Assembly: GCA_028622995.1 (NCBI GenBank)
Contig: JAJQJQ010000015.1
Coordinates: forward strand, 3,224,001-3,288,000
From: Panagrolaimus kolymaensis
Lineage: Eukaryota > Nematoda > Chromadorea > Rhabditida > Panagrolaimidae
Reading direction: 5' to 3'
Length of the DNA stretch: 64,000 nucleotides
Below the pieces are notes generated by a model. The model saw only the letters and a list, made by a program, of their open reading frames with translations, was not told where the DNA came from and searched no databases. Positions 38,299 to 47,354 of this stretch are shown here, piece by piece; the first letter of the stretch is position 1; the number at the start of each line of letters is the position of its first letter. Made by a program: the position numbers and the translations under genes.

Positions 38299-38827
38299 CA
38301 GGGATGTCCGAACGTTCGGAGTTCGGGGTTCGGAAGTTCGGATGTTCGACCCTTCTGCCGAACATTTTTGGATCGGATCGATGTTCGGATTTTACCCCGA
38401 ACATCCGAACCTAATTCGAACATATAAATAAGCATAAAATATTGCCAAAATTGCTTTAAACCCAGCAAAAATCATTATTTTTTCCTAAATTTTATTATTT
38501 TGGCTGATATTATCAAATATTTTTTTAGCATAAGTTTTTAAACTTTTTTTTAAACTATAATAAAATTAAGAGGCATGAAACCTTGCTACTCAAGAAAATT
38601 TTTAAAATTAATTTTTCTTCATCACTTCGAAAATTTTCTTAAACAACAAAGGTTTATTAATAAAATGGCTCTAATTATGCCATTTTTAGATGAAAAACCG
38701 TTTGAATTTACTGTTTTCAAAGAGTTTTTAAAAAATGTTCGGATTAATGTTCGGATTTTTTACGTTTGTCCGAACGTTCGGATGTTCGGAGTTCGGATCG
38801 AAGAAAAGGCATGTTCGGACATCCCTG
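38299..38827. mobile_element. hAT-type MITE with GTTCGGA subterminal repeats
   Basis: The element begins CAGGGATGTCCGAAC and ends with GTTCGGACATCCCTG, so it has inverted termini of about 15 bp. It is flanked by a perfect 8-bp direct repeat ATGAGAAA (38291-38298 and 38828-38835), the hAT target-duplication size. Inside both ends the heptamer GTTCGGA or its complement TCCGAAC repeats many times (38305-38410 and 38730-38825), as expected for transposase-binding subterminal repeats. The AT-rich centre has no transposase. The long plus frame across its right end is not a gene. Confidence 0.92.
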
Positions 38828-39081
38828 ATGAGAAAGGGCAAGAAATTCAAGAGGGTTTTCGCTTCGATTTAATTTTTGCTTTGATTTTTTTCCATTTCCA
38901 TTTTTTGATGATGTTCGATGTCTTTCTTCTTTCTTTTTTCCCCTTCAATTATGATGGATGTTTTAATTGATCAATGAATATAGTTGCTGCTGCTTCTTCA
39001 TCTTCATGTTATAGGAGAGTTTTTTTCGTATTGTTTTGGTTTTTTCTTTAGTTCAACTTTTAGGAACTCAAAATCTTAACA

Positions 39082-39501
39082 ATGATTCTTTTAAATCCTT
39101 CTCCATCAACTCAAAAGCCTGATACAACAACTTTACCAACTTCAACCTCAAAAATAACATCAACCGAAGTCTTAAGCTCTTCAGAAGGAGATGATGCTGC
39201 GACTGCCCACAATGTCACAGTTGATGCAACTGTTTGTTGGAATTATGCTTATTATTATAGTTATTATGTAAGTCTTTAGATGCATTTTTATCTAAAGCAG
39301 TTGTGGATTTTTATAGAATCATTATCTTTGTTATTCTTCAAATTTGTCATGGTGTATGGTATTGTGGTTATATTCAAAAGTAAAAGAGAAGTGAAGACAA
39401 TGCTCCCATCAAAAAATTCAACGAAACCACAGAATTCGATGGTAACTTCACAAATTCAAATTCTCAAACTGCGATGTCTTCAAATGATAAATGACAAATA
39501 A
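39082..39501 (+). CDS. Small Ser/Thr-rich protein with one possible membrane helix (tentative)
   Basis: Exon 1 (39082-39267) encodes a Ser/Thr-rich N-terminus (STSKITSTEVLSSSEGDD) and ends YYYSYY at a GTAAGT donor. The second exon is uncertain: an acceptor at 39300 would give LWIFIESLSLLFFKFVMVYG, a good membrane helix followed by KSKRE and a stop at 39499-39501, but needs an intron of only about 33 nt. The acceptor at 39316 gives a different, shorter frame. I do not recognise a family. It may be part of the DUF167 gene that follows. Confidence 0.35.
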
Positions 39502-39776
39502 TACTTCGAATTCATGCTAAACCTGGAGCAAAGAAAAGTGCTATAACTGATGTTGGAACAGAAGAAATTGGAGTTTCCATTGCTGCACCGCCAAGGGATG
39601 GAGCTGCTAATAAAGAGTTATTATCATTGATGATCCAATTTTTGGGGCTTCGAAAAGCTGAAATTGATTTTGATAAAGGTGCCAAATCTCGCTCAAAAGT
39701 TTTATTAATTACGTCTCAAAGGTTTACCAAAGATGAAATTGAAGCCAAATTGAAAGCTTGTACTGAAGAAAATTGA
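39495..39776 (+). pseudogene. DUF167/UPF0235 (YggU, C15orf40-like) domain with in-frame TGA
   Basis: One frame encodes an almost complete UPF0235 domain: IILRIHAKPGAKKSAITDV, then GVSIAAPPRDGAANKEL, then FDKGAKSRSKVLLIT. These are the family's conserved HAKPGAK, APP-DGAAN and G--SR-K motifs. Directly upstream in the same frame lies MSSNDK then TGA (39492-39494) then Gln. There is no AG acceptor between the TGA and the domain, so no simple splice removes it, and the first Met after the TGA is in mid-domain. Either the gene is dead by a single nonsense change (for example TGG to TGA) or the stop is read through. The molecular function of the family is unknown. Confidence 0.75.
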
Positions 39777-39852
39777 ATTATTACTTTGTTTTGTATTCAT
39801 AATTTGTTTATAAAGTTTTGTTATGCCTCTTTTTTGTTATTGAATGCATAAT

Positions 39853-40190
39853 CTAAGCAGAACATCTTGCTTCAAGAATATTATTAATCTGTATGTTGTT
39901 GTGAATTTGTATTTGATATGAAATGTTAACTTTCGTCCCATAATTTAAAGTTTGAGTTTCAAGAAAGGCTCCAATTTGGGTTGTAATTACTTTGAATGTT
40001 GGTCTCTCATCCTTGTTTTTTTTCATTCCAACATTTTGTTAATAATCTCTTCCAACTATCTGATATATTTCTTCAAGTAAATGCAACCCATTTTCCTGAC
40101 ATAAAAATTCTAAAGTATTATTTCCATTTGTTCCATTGAAAGTTTATAAATTGATTCAAGCAACGGAGCAAAAGAAATATTCACAATTTT
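39853..40190 (-). pseudogene. Protein kinase C-terminal relic with frameshifts
   Basis: Read on the minus strand, three frames give consecutive parts of a tyrosine-kinase-like C-lobe end: LEFLCQENGLHLLEEIYQI, then WKRLLTKCWNEKK in a shifted frame, then DERPTFKVITTQIGAF in a third. The CW...RPTF arrangement is kinase subdomain XI. The second shift falls in a poly-A run. No upstream catalytic part is present, and the left boundary of the tandem duplication (40205) lies immediately beside it, so the rest may have been lost in rearrangement. Confidence 0.65.
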
Positions 40191-40357
40191 TTTAAACTTT
40201 TACGCAAACTTGAAAGCAAAGGTATTGTAAAATCCAAAAATAATTTCAAAGTTTTCTCAATTCTAGCAAACACAAAAAGTTGGAATCAAACATTTATTAA
40301 ATTATTATACATAAAATGACATAGAGAATACAAATAAAGAAATACAAAATATGATAT

Positions 40358-41807
40358 TTAGAGTTTTGCCATCGTTGAATCATCTTTCCTTCCAATTTCT
40401 TTCAATCGTTTGTAAATTGCACCAAAATCAGGACGTTTTTCAGGGGACTTGTCCCAGCATGTTGTTATAAGAGATGCGACTGCTTTTGGTGTTTCTTTTG
40501 GCATATCCATACGATAATCATGCATGACGATCTTGGCACGAGTTTGAAGATTTGACCATCCAGGATAAGGTTCAGCTCCATCGGCGTAAATTTCTATAAA
40601 ACAAACAACCATTATAAACTTGGAAAAAAAGTGAATGAATGTGAACAAACCATATACGAGAACAGCATACGACCAAACATCTGTCTTGTGTGAATATACT
40701 TTATTTTGCATTGTTTCGATGGCCAGCCATTTGATAGGAACCTTCTCCAGTTTTTCGTCGGTGTTCTTGTCAGCTCGATCATCGGACATACCAAAGTCGG
40801 ATATTTTGAGTTCGTTCTTTGATGAGAGGAGACAGTTTCTTGCAGCGATATCTTTATGGATGACACTTTGACGTTCGAGGTACCAGAGACCATCAGCGGA
40901 TTCAGTTGCGAATCGAAGCTTTGTTCCACCAGAGAGCTTGTCTTTGTTCTTCTTGAGGTAACCAAGTAGAGAGCCACCAGGACAGAATTCCATAATGATC
41001 ATGAGAGGATTTTCGTGGACAGCAACACCAAAGATTCGTACGACACTGAAAAAGAAAAGAAAAATAAAGATGATGAAAAAAATGTTGAAGAAAACGTACT
41101 GCTTGTGGCTGAATTTTCTCATAAGCCTTGCTTCTTTCATGAACTTGAGTCGAGCTTCACGAGACGCTTCATCTCTCATTGTTTTGACAGCGACATCGGA
41201 TTTTCCAGCGGCATTGTTGAATACTGATAGGTAAACTTCACCAAAAGCACCTTCACCAAGTTTCTTCTTTAGTCTAAAAAAAGAATGGTTAATTAATGAA
41301 GAAATAATAGAAATAGCTTACTTGAGAGAATCATGATTGAGCAACCATTTAGGACGTTCTATTGGAGTACGAAGTTTGCATCCGGTTTCAGTGGATAATG
41401 GAGCTTTGGTTTTGAGATGCCATGCGATGAGATCACTAACAGTTTTTTCATGATGTTCTTCGATGTAGAATGAGTTGTCCATATCTTGATTGACCATGAA
41501 GTGACATACGCGACCATCATGGAACGCAGAAACAGCAAGTACGATTTGACCTAAAAAACAAAAAAGTTAAAAAGGCAAAAAATATAAAAAAGAAACTACC
41601 TTTGTTGTCCGTTTTTCTAAGCAGGAAGTCACCATCTTTCTTGAGCAAAGGCTCTACATCAACACGAGGAACCAGACCATGGTAGTAATCAGCAGAACGA
41701 ACAGTTTCTGTGATGGACGCTTCATCCTCTTCTTGAGATACAGTTCCACCTTTTCCTTCTTTGGTGTTTGAATTTTGAGTTGATGCCGATTTCTTTTCTT
41801 TACCCAT
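40358..41807 (-). CDS. SH2-tyrosine kinase, Fer-like group, copy 1
   Basis: Minus-strand exons encode an N-terminal basic/Gln region, an SH2 domain (YYHGLVPRVDVEPLL, then GDFLLRKTDNKG with the FLLR phosphotyrosine Arg, then HFMVNQDMDNSFYIE) and a kinase domain: Gly loop LGEGAFGEV, VAVK lysine, EFCPGGSLLGYL, HKDIAARNC catalytic loop, SDFGMS, WLAIET, DVWSYAVLVYGL, and CWDKSPEKRPDF. The stop follows DDSTMAKL. Size and layout fit the many small SH2-kinases of nematodes related to Fer/Fps without the F-BAR part. Oddities: HRD is HKD, APE is AIE, and the activation segment (DDRADKNTDEKLEKV) has no tyrosine, so the usual autophosphorylation switch is absent. It is duplicated at 47355-48804. Confidence 0.9.
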
Positions 41808-42096
41808 GTTGACAGCGATTTGAAAGCAGGATCAACGAGAGCGACGACGATGAGCAAGCACGTTTGATTTCAAACGAATGTGATGAAATTTTTTGGTTTT
41901 GCTTTCCTTTTATACTAAAATGAAGCATGATAGTATTCATGAAAAAATTTGCATAAATTTTGAATGAACTGTTGCATTCGCTAAAAAACAAAAGAGTGCA
42001 GCGGGAATGGGAAAATATGTATTTTGAATCTTCACTTTTTTAATTTCTTTCAATCACTTTTTCTTCTAGGTATTTTTGCAGAAGTAGTGGCTAATC

Positions 42097-42168
42097 ATGA
42101 GAATTCTTCTTGGTGTAAAAGGGGTTATTGATTATGCCGTTAAAGTTCGTGTTCGAGCTGATAAGAAA
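42097..42168 (+). pseudogene. ETF beta-subunit first-exon fragment, copy 1
   Basis: The frame MRILLGVKGVIDYAVKVRVR then ADKK matches the N-terminus of electron transfer flavoprotein beta, where the family has VKRVIDYAVK-RV. Only this stretch is present; the frame then runs into unrelated sequence and stops, and no other ETFB exon occurs in the window. The Arg of VKRVIDYAVK is Gly here. It is directly followed by the neprilysin-derived block, so it is one piece of a mosaic. Confidence 0.8.
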
Positions 42169-42298
42169 TATTTTATTATTCATGAAGCCTGTCTGAAGAC
42201 CATATTATTTAATTTTCGTTTTGTTATTTCGGCTTCAAGTTGTCACCGAAGACCGCAAGAGGGATAATAAAAAAATTCATGGTTTACAAAAAAAAATT

Positions 42299-42724
42299 TG
42301 AAAGAGTCAAAATTGATGAAAATGCAAGAATACCTATGCCTTTTCCGGCTTTCAAAGCCATAACTCCACCATCTGCCATGGCTATGTTCCAAGTAACAAA
42401 ACAAAGCAAGTTTACCAGCCTGCTTTCAAGCAATTTTAAAAATTCACCTTTTCGATTTGACAAAGGTGATTGCTTTAAATAGTTTCATAATTTTGCTATA
42501 GCTTTTGTGCATTTTACGCTAATTAATACAATGAATCTTTGTCCGCCATTTATAGCTTTAGAAAGAATAAATACGATAAAAGATTGAATGCTTTTTGGTG
42601 TTATTAAACATTGTTCAATTTTTAACAGAAATGTTTTTTGGAATTTTTTTGATATGCTTTTTTTAATAATGTGATTAATCAAAAGTATTGTTTTTTTCAA
42701 CACTGTAATATGCAGCTGCGATTA
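42299..42724. pseudogene. Neprilysin 5'-end fragment, copy 1
   Basis: Copy of 37176-37671: the minus strand reads [18 protein letters not shown] and the membrane anchor, then leaves homology right after LTLS. About 350 bp of upstream (promoter-side) sequence is included. It lacks the peptidase part. Homology ends near GCAGCTGCGATTA. Confidence 0.85.
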
Positions 42725-43446
42725 CTAATTTCGTTGAAAGTTGATTGTCTTTTTTTGTAGCTCCATACCTTTTTTTATATACAAAAATTATTTGCAAGTT
42801 TTTATTTCTTTTTCATTTATTCCTCGATTTACTTTTCATCATTACAATAAATCTTTTCGGTAAAAATTTTTTTCGCTAAATAACTTTTTGGTAAACTCCT
42901 CCCATCAAAGCAGTATGAAAACATTGATTTTTTTTATTGCTCCTTTAACTTAAAAATATGTGTGTATTTTTAAAAAAAGTTTTTATTTTTTATCATTTTA
43001 AAGATATTATCAAACCTCCATTCTCAAACTTTTGTTCAGCATTGCTTTCTAATTCCTTAAATTTTTTCCAATGATTTTGTTTGATTATTGTCATTTTTAT
43101 GAGTGAGTATTTTGAAACAAAAAAGTTTTTTTTCTTATTCGTTTCTTTTTGTGTGTTCAAGGTTATGTTTTTCCCCTCGTTTTTTTCTTCTTCATTTTAT
43201 AAAGTTGCACAACGTTTCAAAATACATTTCGAAATTGAAAAGCAACCGGTTGTAGTTTTGTTTTATAAAGGATCAGTTTAATTTTTCGTTCGCCAGTTTC
43301 TTGTTCAAGTTTCTTAATTTTAAAGCCTTTAACATTTTTAACTATTTTTTTCTTCTTCTTTGAGTTTGTTCTGTGTTCCCTCTTTTTCATTACGTGGCAA
43401 TCTTATCTTTTTACAAAAATTTAACACAAAAAATGTTTTAAAATTC
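42725..43446. other. Spacer before the ADP-ribosylglycohydrolase gene
   Basis: AT-rich, no exon supported. The open frame at 43081-43281 is Phe/Val-rich without a domain. The same content is repeated at 49722-50443. Confidence 0.5.
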
Positions 43447-43599
43447 ATGTTTCATTTTTTCGGTAATTATATAAAAGCGTTTTTTTTTGTTGTAAAAGTA
43501 AAAAGTTTCTCAACCAAGTCCTCCTAAATCTTAAAAATCTAGAGACAAAACTAACGATTATTTATTTTTATTTTTTAAGAAAAAAAATGAATGAATAAG

Positions 43600-45297
43600 A
43601 TCGAATTTTTGGTGCCTTTTATGGTCAAGTCATTGGCGATGCTTTGGGTGTTCATTTTGAATTTGGTACAGCTGAATCAGCAAGAGAAATAATTTCTCGA
43701 AATAAACAAGAAAGGCTTAATTTAAAATTGGACCAAATCATGCCAATTCTTGGAGTTGAACCCGACTCTATTACAACTGGTCAAGTAAGCAACAACAACA
43801 AAAAATATTAAAGGTTGCTTTTGTTTAATTTTTAGTTTACGGATGATACTGAAATGGCTTTATGTTTGGCTCGTTCGATTGTTGCTAAACAAGGCTATGA
43901 TAGAGTTGATGTTGCTTGTTCGTATGCTTATTGGCTCAATGTAACTCTTCCAATGACAGCGGGTATAACAACGAGAATAGCTCTAAGATCCAACTTCTTT
44001 AAAAAATATGGTATGTCAAAAAAAATTTATAGAAAAAAAACACTCCTTGAAAGTTTCCTAAAAAATTAGAAAAATAATAATTAAGTTTTTAGAAAGACCC
44101 ATTCCTTCATCAACAAATTGGCGTCAAGCATTTACAGATGAAGAAAAGAATAAGATTGTTGAAAAAATAAACGAAAATGTTTTGAAACAAAATGGTAAAA
44201 GTTTGAGCAATGGATCGTTGATGCGTATTTCACCTTTAGCTATTGCGTTTAGAAATATGAATGATTCTGAGTTAGTTTTTAATGCAAAATGGTTTTGTTG
44301 CCCCGGTCATAAACGTAAATTTCAGGTTGAGAGATTTAGCAAAACTTGATGCTTCAATTACACATTCTCATCCAGTGGCATTTTATGCAGCTGCAACCTA
44401 TGTTATTGCTTTTGCTGCATTGCTAAAAGGAGCCAAAAAAGAAGTAAAGTTTAGTTTAGAAACGGCTTTAATAAAGTTAATTAATTCTAGGAAGCATATA
44501 ACAAAGCATTTGAATCAGGGATGAGCGGACGTGACTTTTCCTTTAACGGACGGATAACGAAACGGACGTCAGGCAGTTCCGTAAAAGCGGATACGGACAC
44601 GGAAATCCAAAAGTGCCCGGATATCCGCAAAAACGGATACGGACACGGATATTTGTATTAGAATTTTCATTTTTATAGCTTACACGGACACGGATACGGA
44701 TAAGGGATTTTTAAAATTTTTTTTACGGACACGGATACGGATACGGACGTGCAAAACACACGGATATCCGCGGAAACGGACACGGACACGGATATCCGCT
44801 CAGCCCTGATTTGAATCAGCTGAAACTGATATGGTTCGAGAATTTATGAAGGATGCCAAAACTCATGCCATTCCAGTTAAACTTTATCAAGAAGATTTTT
44901 CTCAACCTTTTGTCACATGCGGCGGAGATGATAAATTTATGGGTTATTTGGGAGTAAAAACTTACTCAAACCAAAAATATTTCTAATGCCTTCTTTCAAC
45001 TTTCAGATTGCACTTCAAAGCGCTTTTCATGAACTTTTACATGCTGAAAGTTTTGCTAGCGGATTAGAAAATGTTATATCTCGCGGTGGTGATGCTGATA
45101 CCAATGGCTGTATTGTCGGAGCGTTGCTAGGTGCAAGATTTGGTGCAAATTCCATTCCAAATGAATGGATTGAAAGTGTTCGAAGGGCTACACCATGTTT
45201 ATTTTGTGAAGCGAATGGAAGAGAATCAATTGACATGAGCTTTTTATCAATCAAAGATATGGATACTTTGGTTCCAGAATTAGCAAAAATCAGCTAA
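43600..45297 (+). pseudogene. ADP-ribosylglycohydrolase (DraG/ARH family) broken by a hAT MITE, copy 1
   Basis: Spliced exons give a typical family protein: RIFGAFYGQVIGDALGVHFE, GQFTDDTEMALCLA, SNGSLMRISPLAIAF, DASITHSHPVAFYAA and, at the end, ISRGGDADTNGCIVGALLGA with the C-terminal metal-binding Asp pair. The family removes ADP-ribose from proteins or related substrates using Mg2+. Introns fall at 43785, 44012, 44269 (SE|LRDLAK) and 44442. The exon reading EAYNKAFES is split by a 293-bp MITE at 44516-44808; translation enters it and meets TAG, removing the second half of the active site. The 5' end is also odd: the only near ATG (43587) is followed three codons later by TAA. A mini-exon at 43447-43462 (MFHFF) spliced to 43600 would restore a start. 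Confidence 0.8.
44516..44808. mobile_element. hAT-type MITE with CGGATAC/CGGACAC repeats, copy 1
   Basis: Starts CAGGGATGAGCGGAC and ends GATATCCGCTCAGCCCTG, so the termini are inverted. A perfect 8-bp direct repeat ATTTGAAT flanks it (44508-44515, 44809-44816). The interior is packed with CGGATAC, CGGACAC and GGATATCCG units. It has no transposase. Removing the element and one target copy restores the reading KAFESAETDMV of the host exon exactly. Confidence 0.93.
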
Positions 45298-45872
45298 TTG
45301 TGAATCGTTAAATTCGATTTAAAATATGAAATTAAAACCATGCCTTCTTAAATTTTAAATTACAATTTTTTTAAATGTTTGCATTGTTACTACCACCATT
45401 AACTTTAAAAAAAATCTAACATGGAAAAAAGAAAATTGTTTTATATTTGTAATAAAAAAAAATCCCATTACATAAGAATAATATTTTATAAATTATGGAG
45501 AAAAAACCGCTCATCCCAAAAAATCACGAAACATGAAACAATAAGAAAAAAATTGAACTTTGTGTTTGACCTTTGTAAAACTAACACAAACTCGAAACCA
45601 TTGAGCACATAAATTTTTACTTTCTTTTTTATGTCAATCACTTTCTTTTAGTTTGAAAATTAATATTAATTTTGATCGCATCAAACTTGTCAATTTTCAC
45701 GCTTTCTTGTTAAAGAAAGAGGCCAATTGATAAGAGAAAGATCGATATGACACAAACATGCATAATTCGATCAAGTCCAAAAAGTTGTATAAAAATGAAA
45801 CCCAAATATTGCCTTTTTCTCATTAATGTTTTTTGATCACTTTGGGTAGCATCGAACTTTAATTAAAGAAAA
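45298..45872. other. Spacer between ADP-ribosylglycohydrolase and UGT genes
   Basis: No exon supported; the 63-codon Lys/Asn-rich frame at 45421-45612 is low complexity. A TTGTATAAAAATG motif near 45784 could be the UGT promoter TATA box. Repeated at 52295-52869. Confidence 0.45.
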
Positions 45873-47316
45873 ATGAAATTATTAGTTACATTAATTTTAA
45901 TTTTAAATATTTTATTATTTGGTAATGCCGCAAAATTATTGGTATTTAGTTTTAGTGGAAGTAAAAGTCATATGATTTCACAAGGAAGGGTTGCAGATGC
46001 TTTAGCTTTAGAAGGACATGATGTTGTAAGTAGTTTTTTTTTCAATGCGAACTTTCTGTATTTCGCAAATTTCTTATCCACTCTCAATTTTTTTAGACCT
46101 TTCTAAGTGTGGATGCAGTAATTCCAACAAAAGATTTCCAAACATCTAAACTTGCAAAAGAAATAATAATTGGAAGAATTCCAGAAGAAAGAAAAATATT
46201 TTGGCAACAAAGTAAAGCTTCTTACATGGAAGCTCTTTTTAAAGATCCTGGCTTATTTGATTCATATACTTCGATATCTCCTTTCGTCCAATCTATTGAT
46301 ATGATTATGGAAGGTAAGTGTGAGGAGGAGATTTCAAAGGATTAACAACAACTCAACAACTTCTTTTATTTTTAGTTGCACTAACTGAAGATAAAGAAAC
46401 CATAGAAAAATTAAAAGCTGAAAAATTTGATGCCATTTTTGTTGAACAATTATTTCCACATGGTAATGCCCTCGGACATTTACTTGGAATCAAAATTCAA
46501 TTCATTATTCACAGTTGTCCATTGATGGAACATTTCACTTCACTTTTTGGTATTCCTAATCCCACTGGATGGGTTCCATCGATTGGGAGTTTATCAATAT
46601 CAGATAAAATGACATTCTTTGATCGAGCTCGAAATGAATTGGAACATCATCTTTTGAATGCAGGATATTCGCAATTATTTCATGGTGCCACGGATCTCTT
46701 TCGTAAACTTTATGGTTCATCATTTCCTGATGTTAGAGATATTTTAAAAGAAAATGCTCCATTAATTTTCGTTTCGGTTAATGAATTCATTGAATTTCCT
46801 CGTCCCATTTTCCATAACATCATTTATTTTGGTGGACTTGGAATGAATGGAGTTAAAAATGAATCATTGCAAGAGCCATTTGCGAATGAAATGACGAAAG
46901 GAAAAAATGGAGTAATTTCCTTTTCACTTGGGTCAAACGTGGATTCAACAAATCTTCCACAAATTGTAAAGAAAAATCTTATCGATGCCTTCGCAGATTT
47001 TCATGATTATCATTTCATCGTAAAATTAGAAGCTACCGATGCAATTGGAATTGAATATGCTAAAACTAAATCAAATATTTATGTAACTCATTGGGCTCCA
47101 CAATCCATTCTTTTGCAACATCCTCGATTGAAGCTTTTTTTCACTCATGGCGGTTATAATAGTTTATTGGAAGTTGCTCTTTCGGGTAAACCCGTACTTC
47201 TCAAACTTGAAAGCAAAGGTATTGTAAAATCCAAAAATAATTTCAAAGTTTTCTCAATTCTAGCAAACACAAAAAGTTGGAATCAAACATTTATTAAATT
47301 ATTATACATAAAATGA
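45873..47316 (+). pseudogene. UDP-glucuronosyltransferase, truncated at the duplication junction
   Basis: Exons 45873-46025, 46097-46313 and 46376 onward are identical to the complete gene at 52870, with signal peptide MKLLVTLILILNILLFGNAA. At 47202, after GKPVLL, the sequence switches to the left end of the duplicated unit. The frame continues for about 37 foreign codons (KLESKGIVKSKNNFK...) to a stop at 47314-47316. These codons are antisense to the downstream flank of the kinase gene. The product would lack the end of the UDP-sugar-binding domain and the membrane anchor, so activity is unlikely. Confidence 0.9.
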
Positions 47317-47354
47317 CATAGAGAATACAAATAAAGAAATACAAAATATGATAT

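Larger units (their letters stand above)
40205..47201. repeat. Tandem duplication, unit 1 (6,997 bp)
   Basis: Every position tested has its counterpart exactly 6,997 bp downstream, including introns, intergenic sequence and a MITE, with no difference found in the parts I compared. Homology on the left starts at C40205 (…GCAAACTTG). The unit contains the SH2-kinase, the ETFB/neprilysin mosaic, the broken ADP-ribosylglycohydrolase and the 5' part of the UGT. Confidence 0.95.

Noticed and set aside
38575..38970. 131-codon plus-strand frame
   Set aside because: It runs through the right end of the hAT MITE and its GTTCGGA repeats, which translate as repeated Arg/Phe/Val; no domain.
39492..39494. 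TGA as a selenocysteine codon in the UPF0235 gene
   Set aside because: The family has no selenoproteins that I know of, and no SECIS-like hairpin is evident downstream.
44516..44808. Regularly repeated CGGATAC/CGGACAC units resembling a CRISPR or satellite array
   Set aside because: Spacing is irregular, there are no unique spacers, and the inverted ends with an 8-bp target duplication identify a hAT MITE.
45027..45254. Antisense ORF in the ADP-ribosylglycohydrolase last exon
   Set aside because: Shadow frame of a conserved coding exon.
46109..46345. Separate small genes inside the UGT region
   Set aside because: These are UGT exons with intron read-through at GTAAGT donors.
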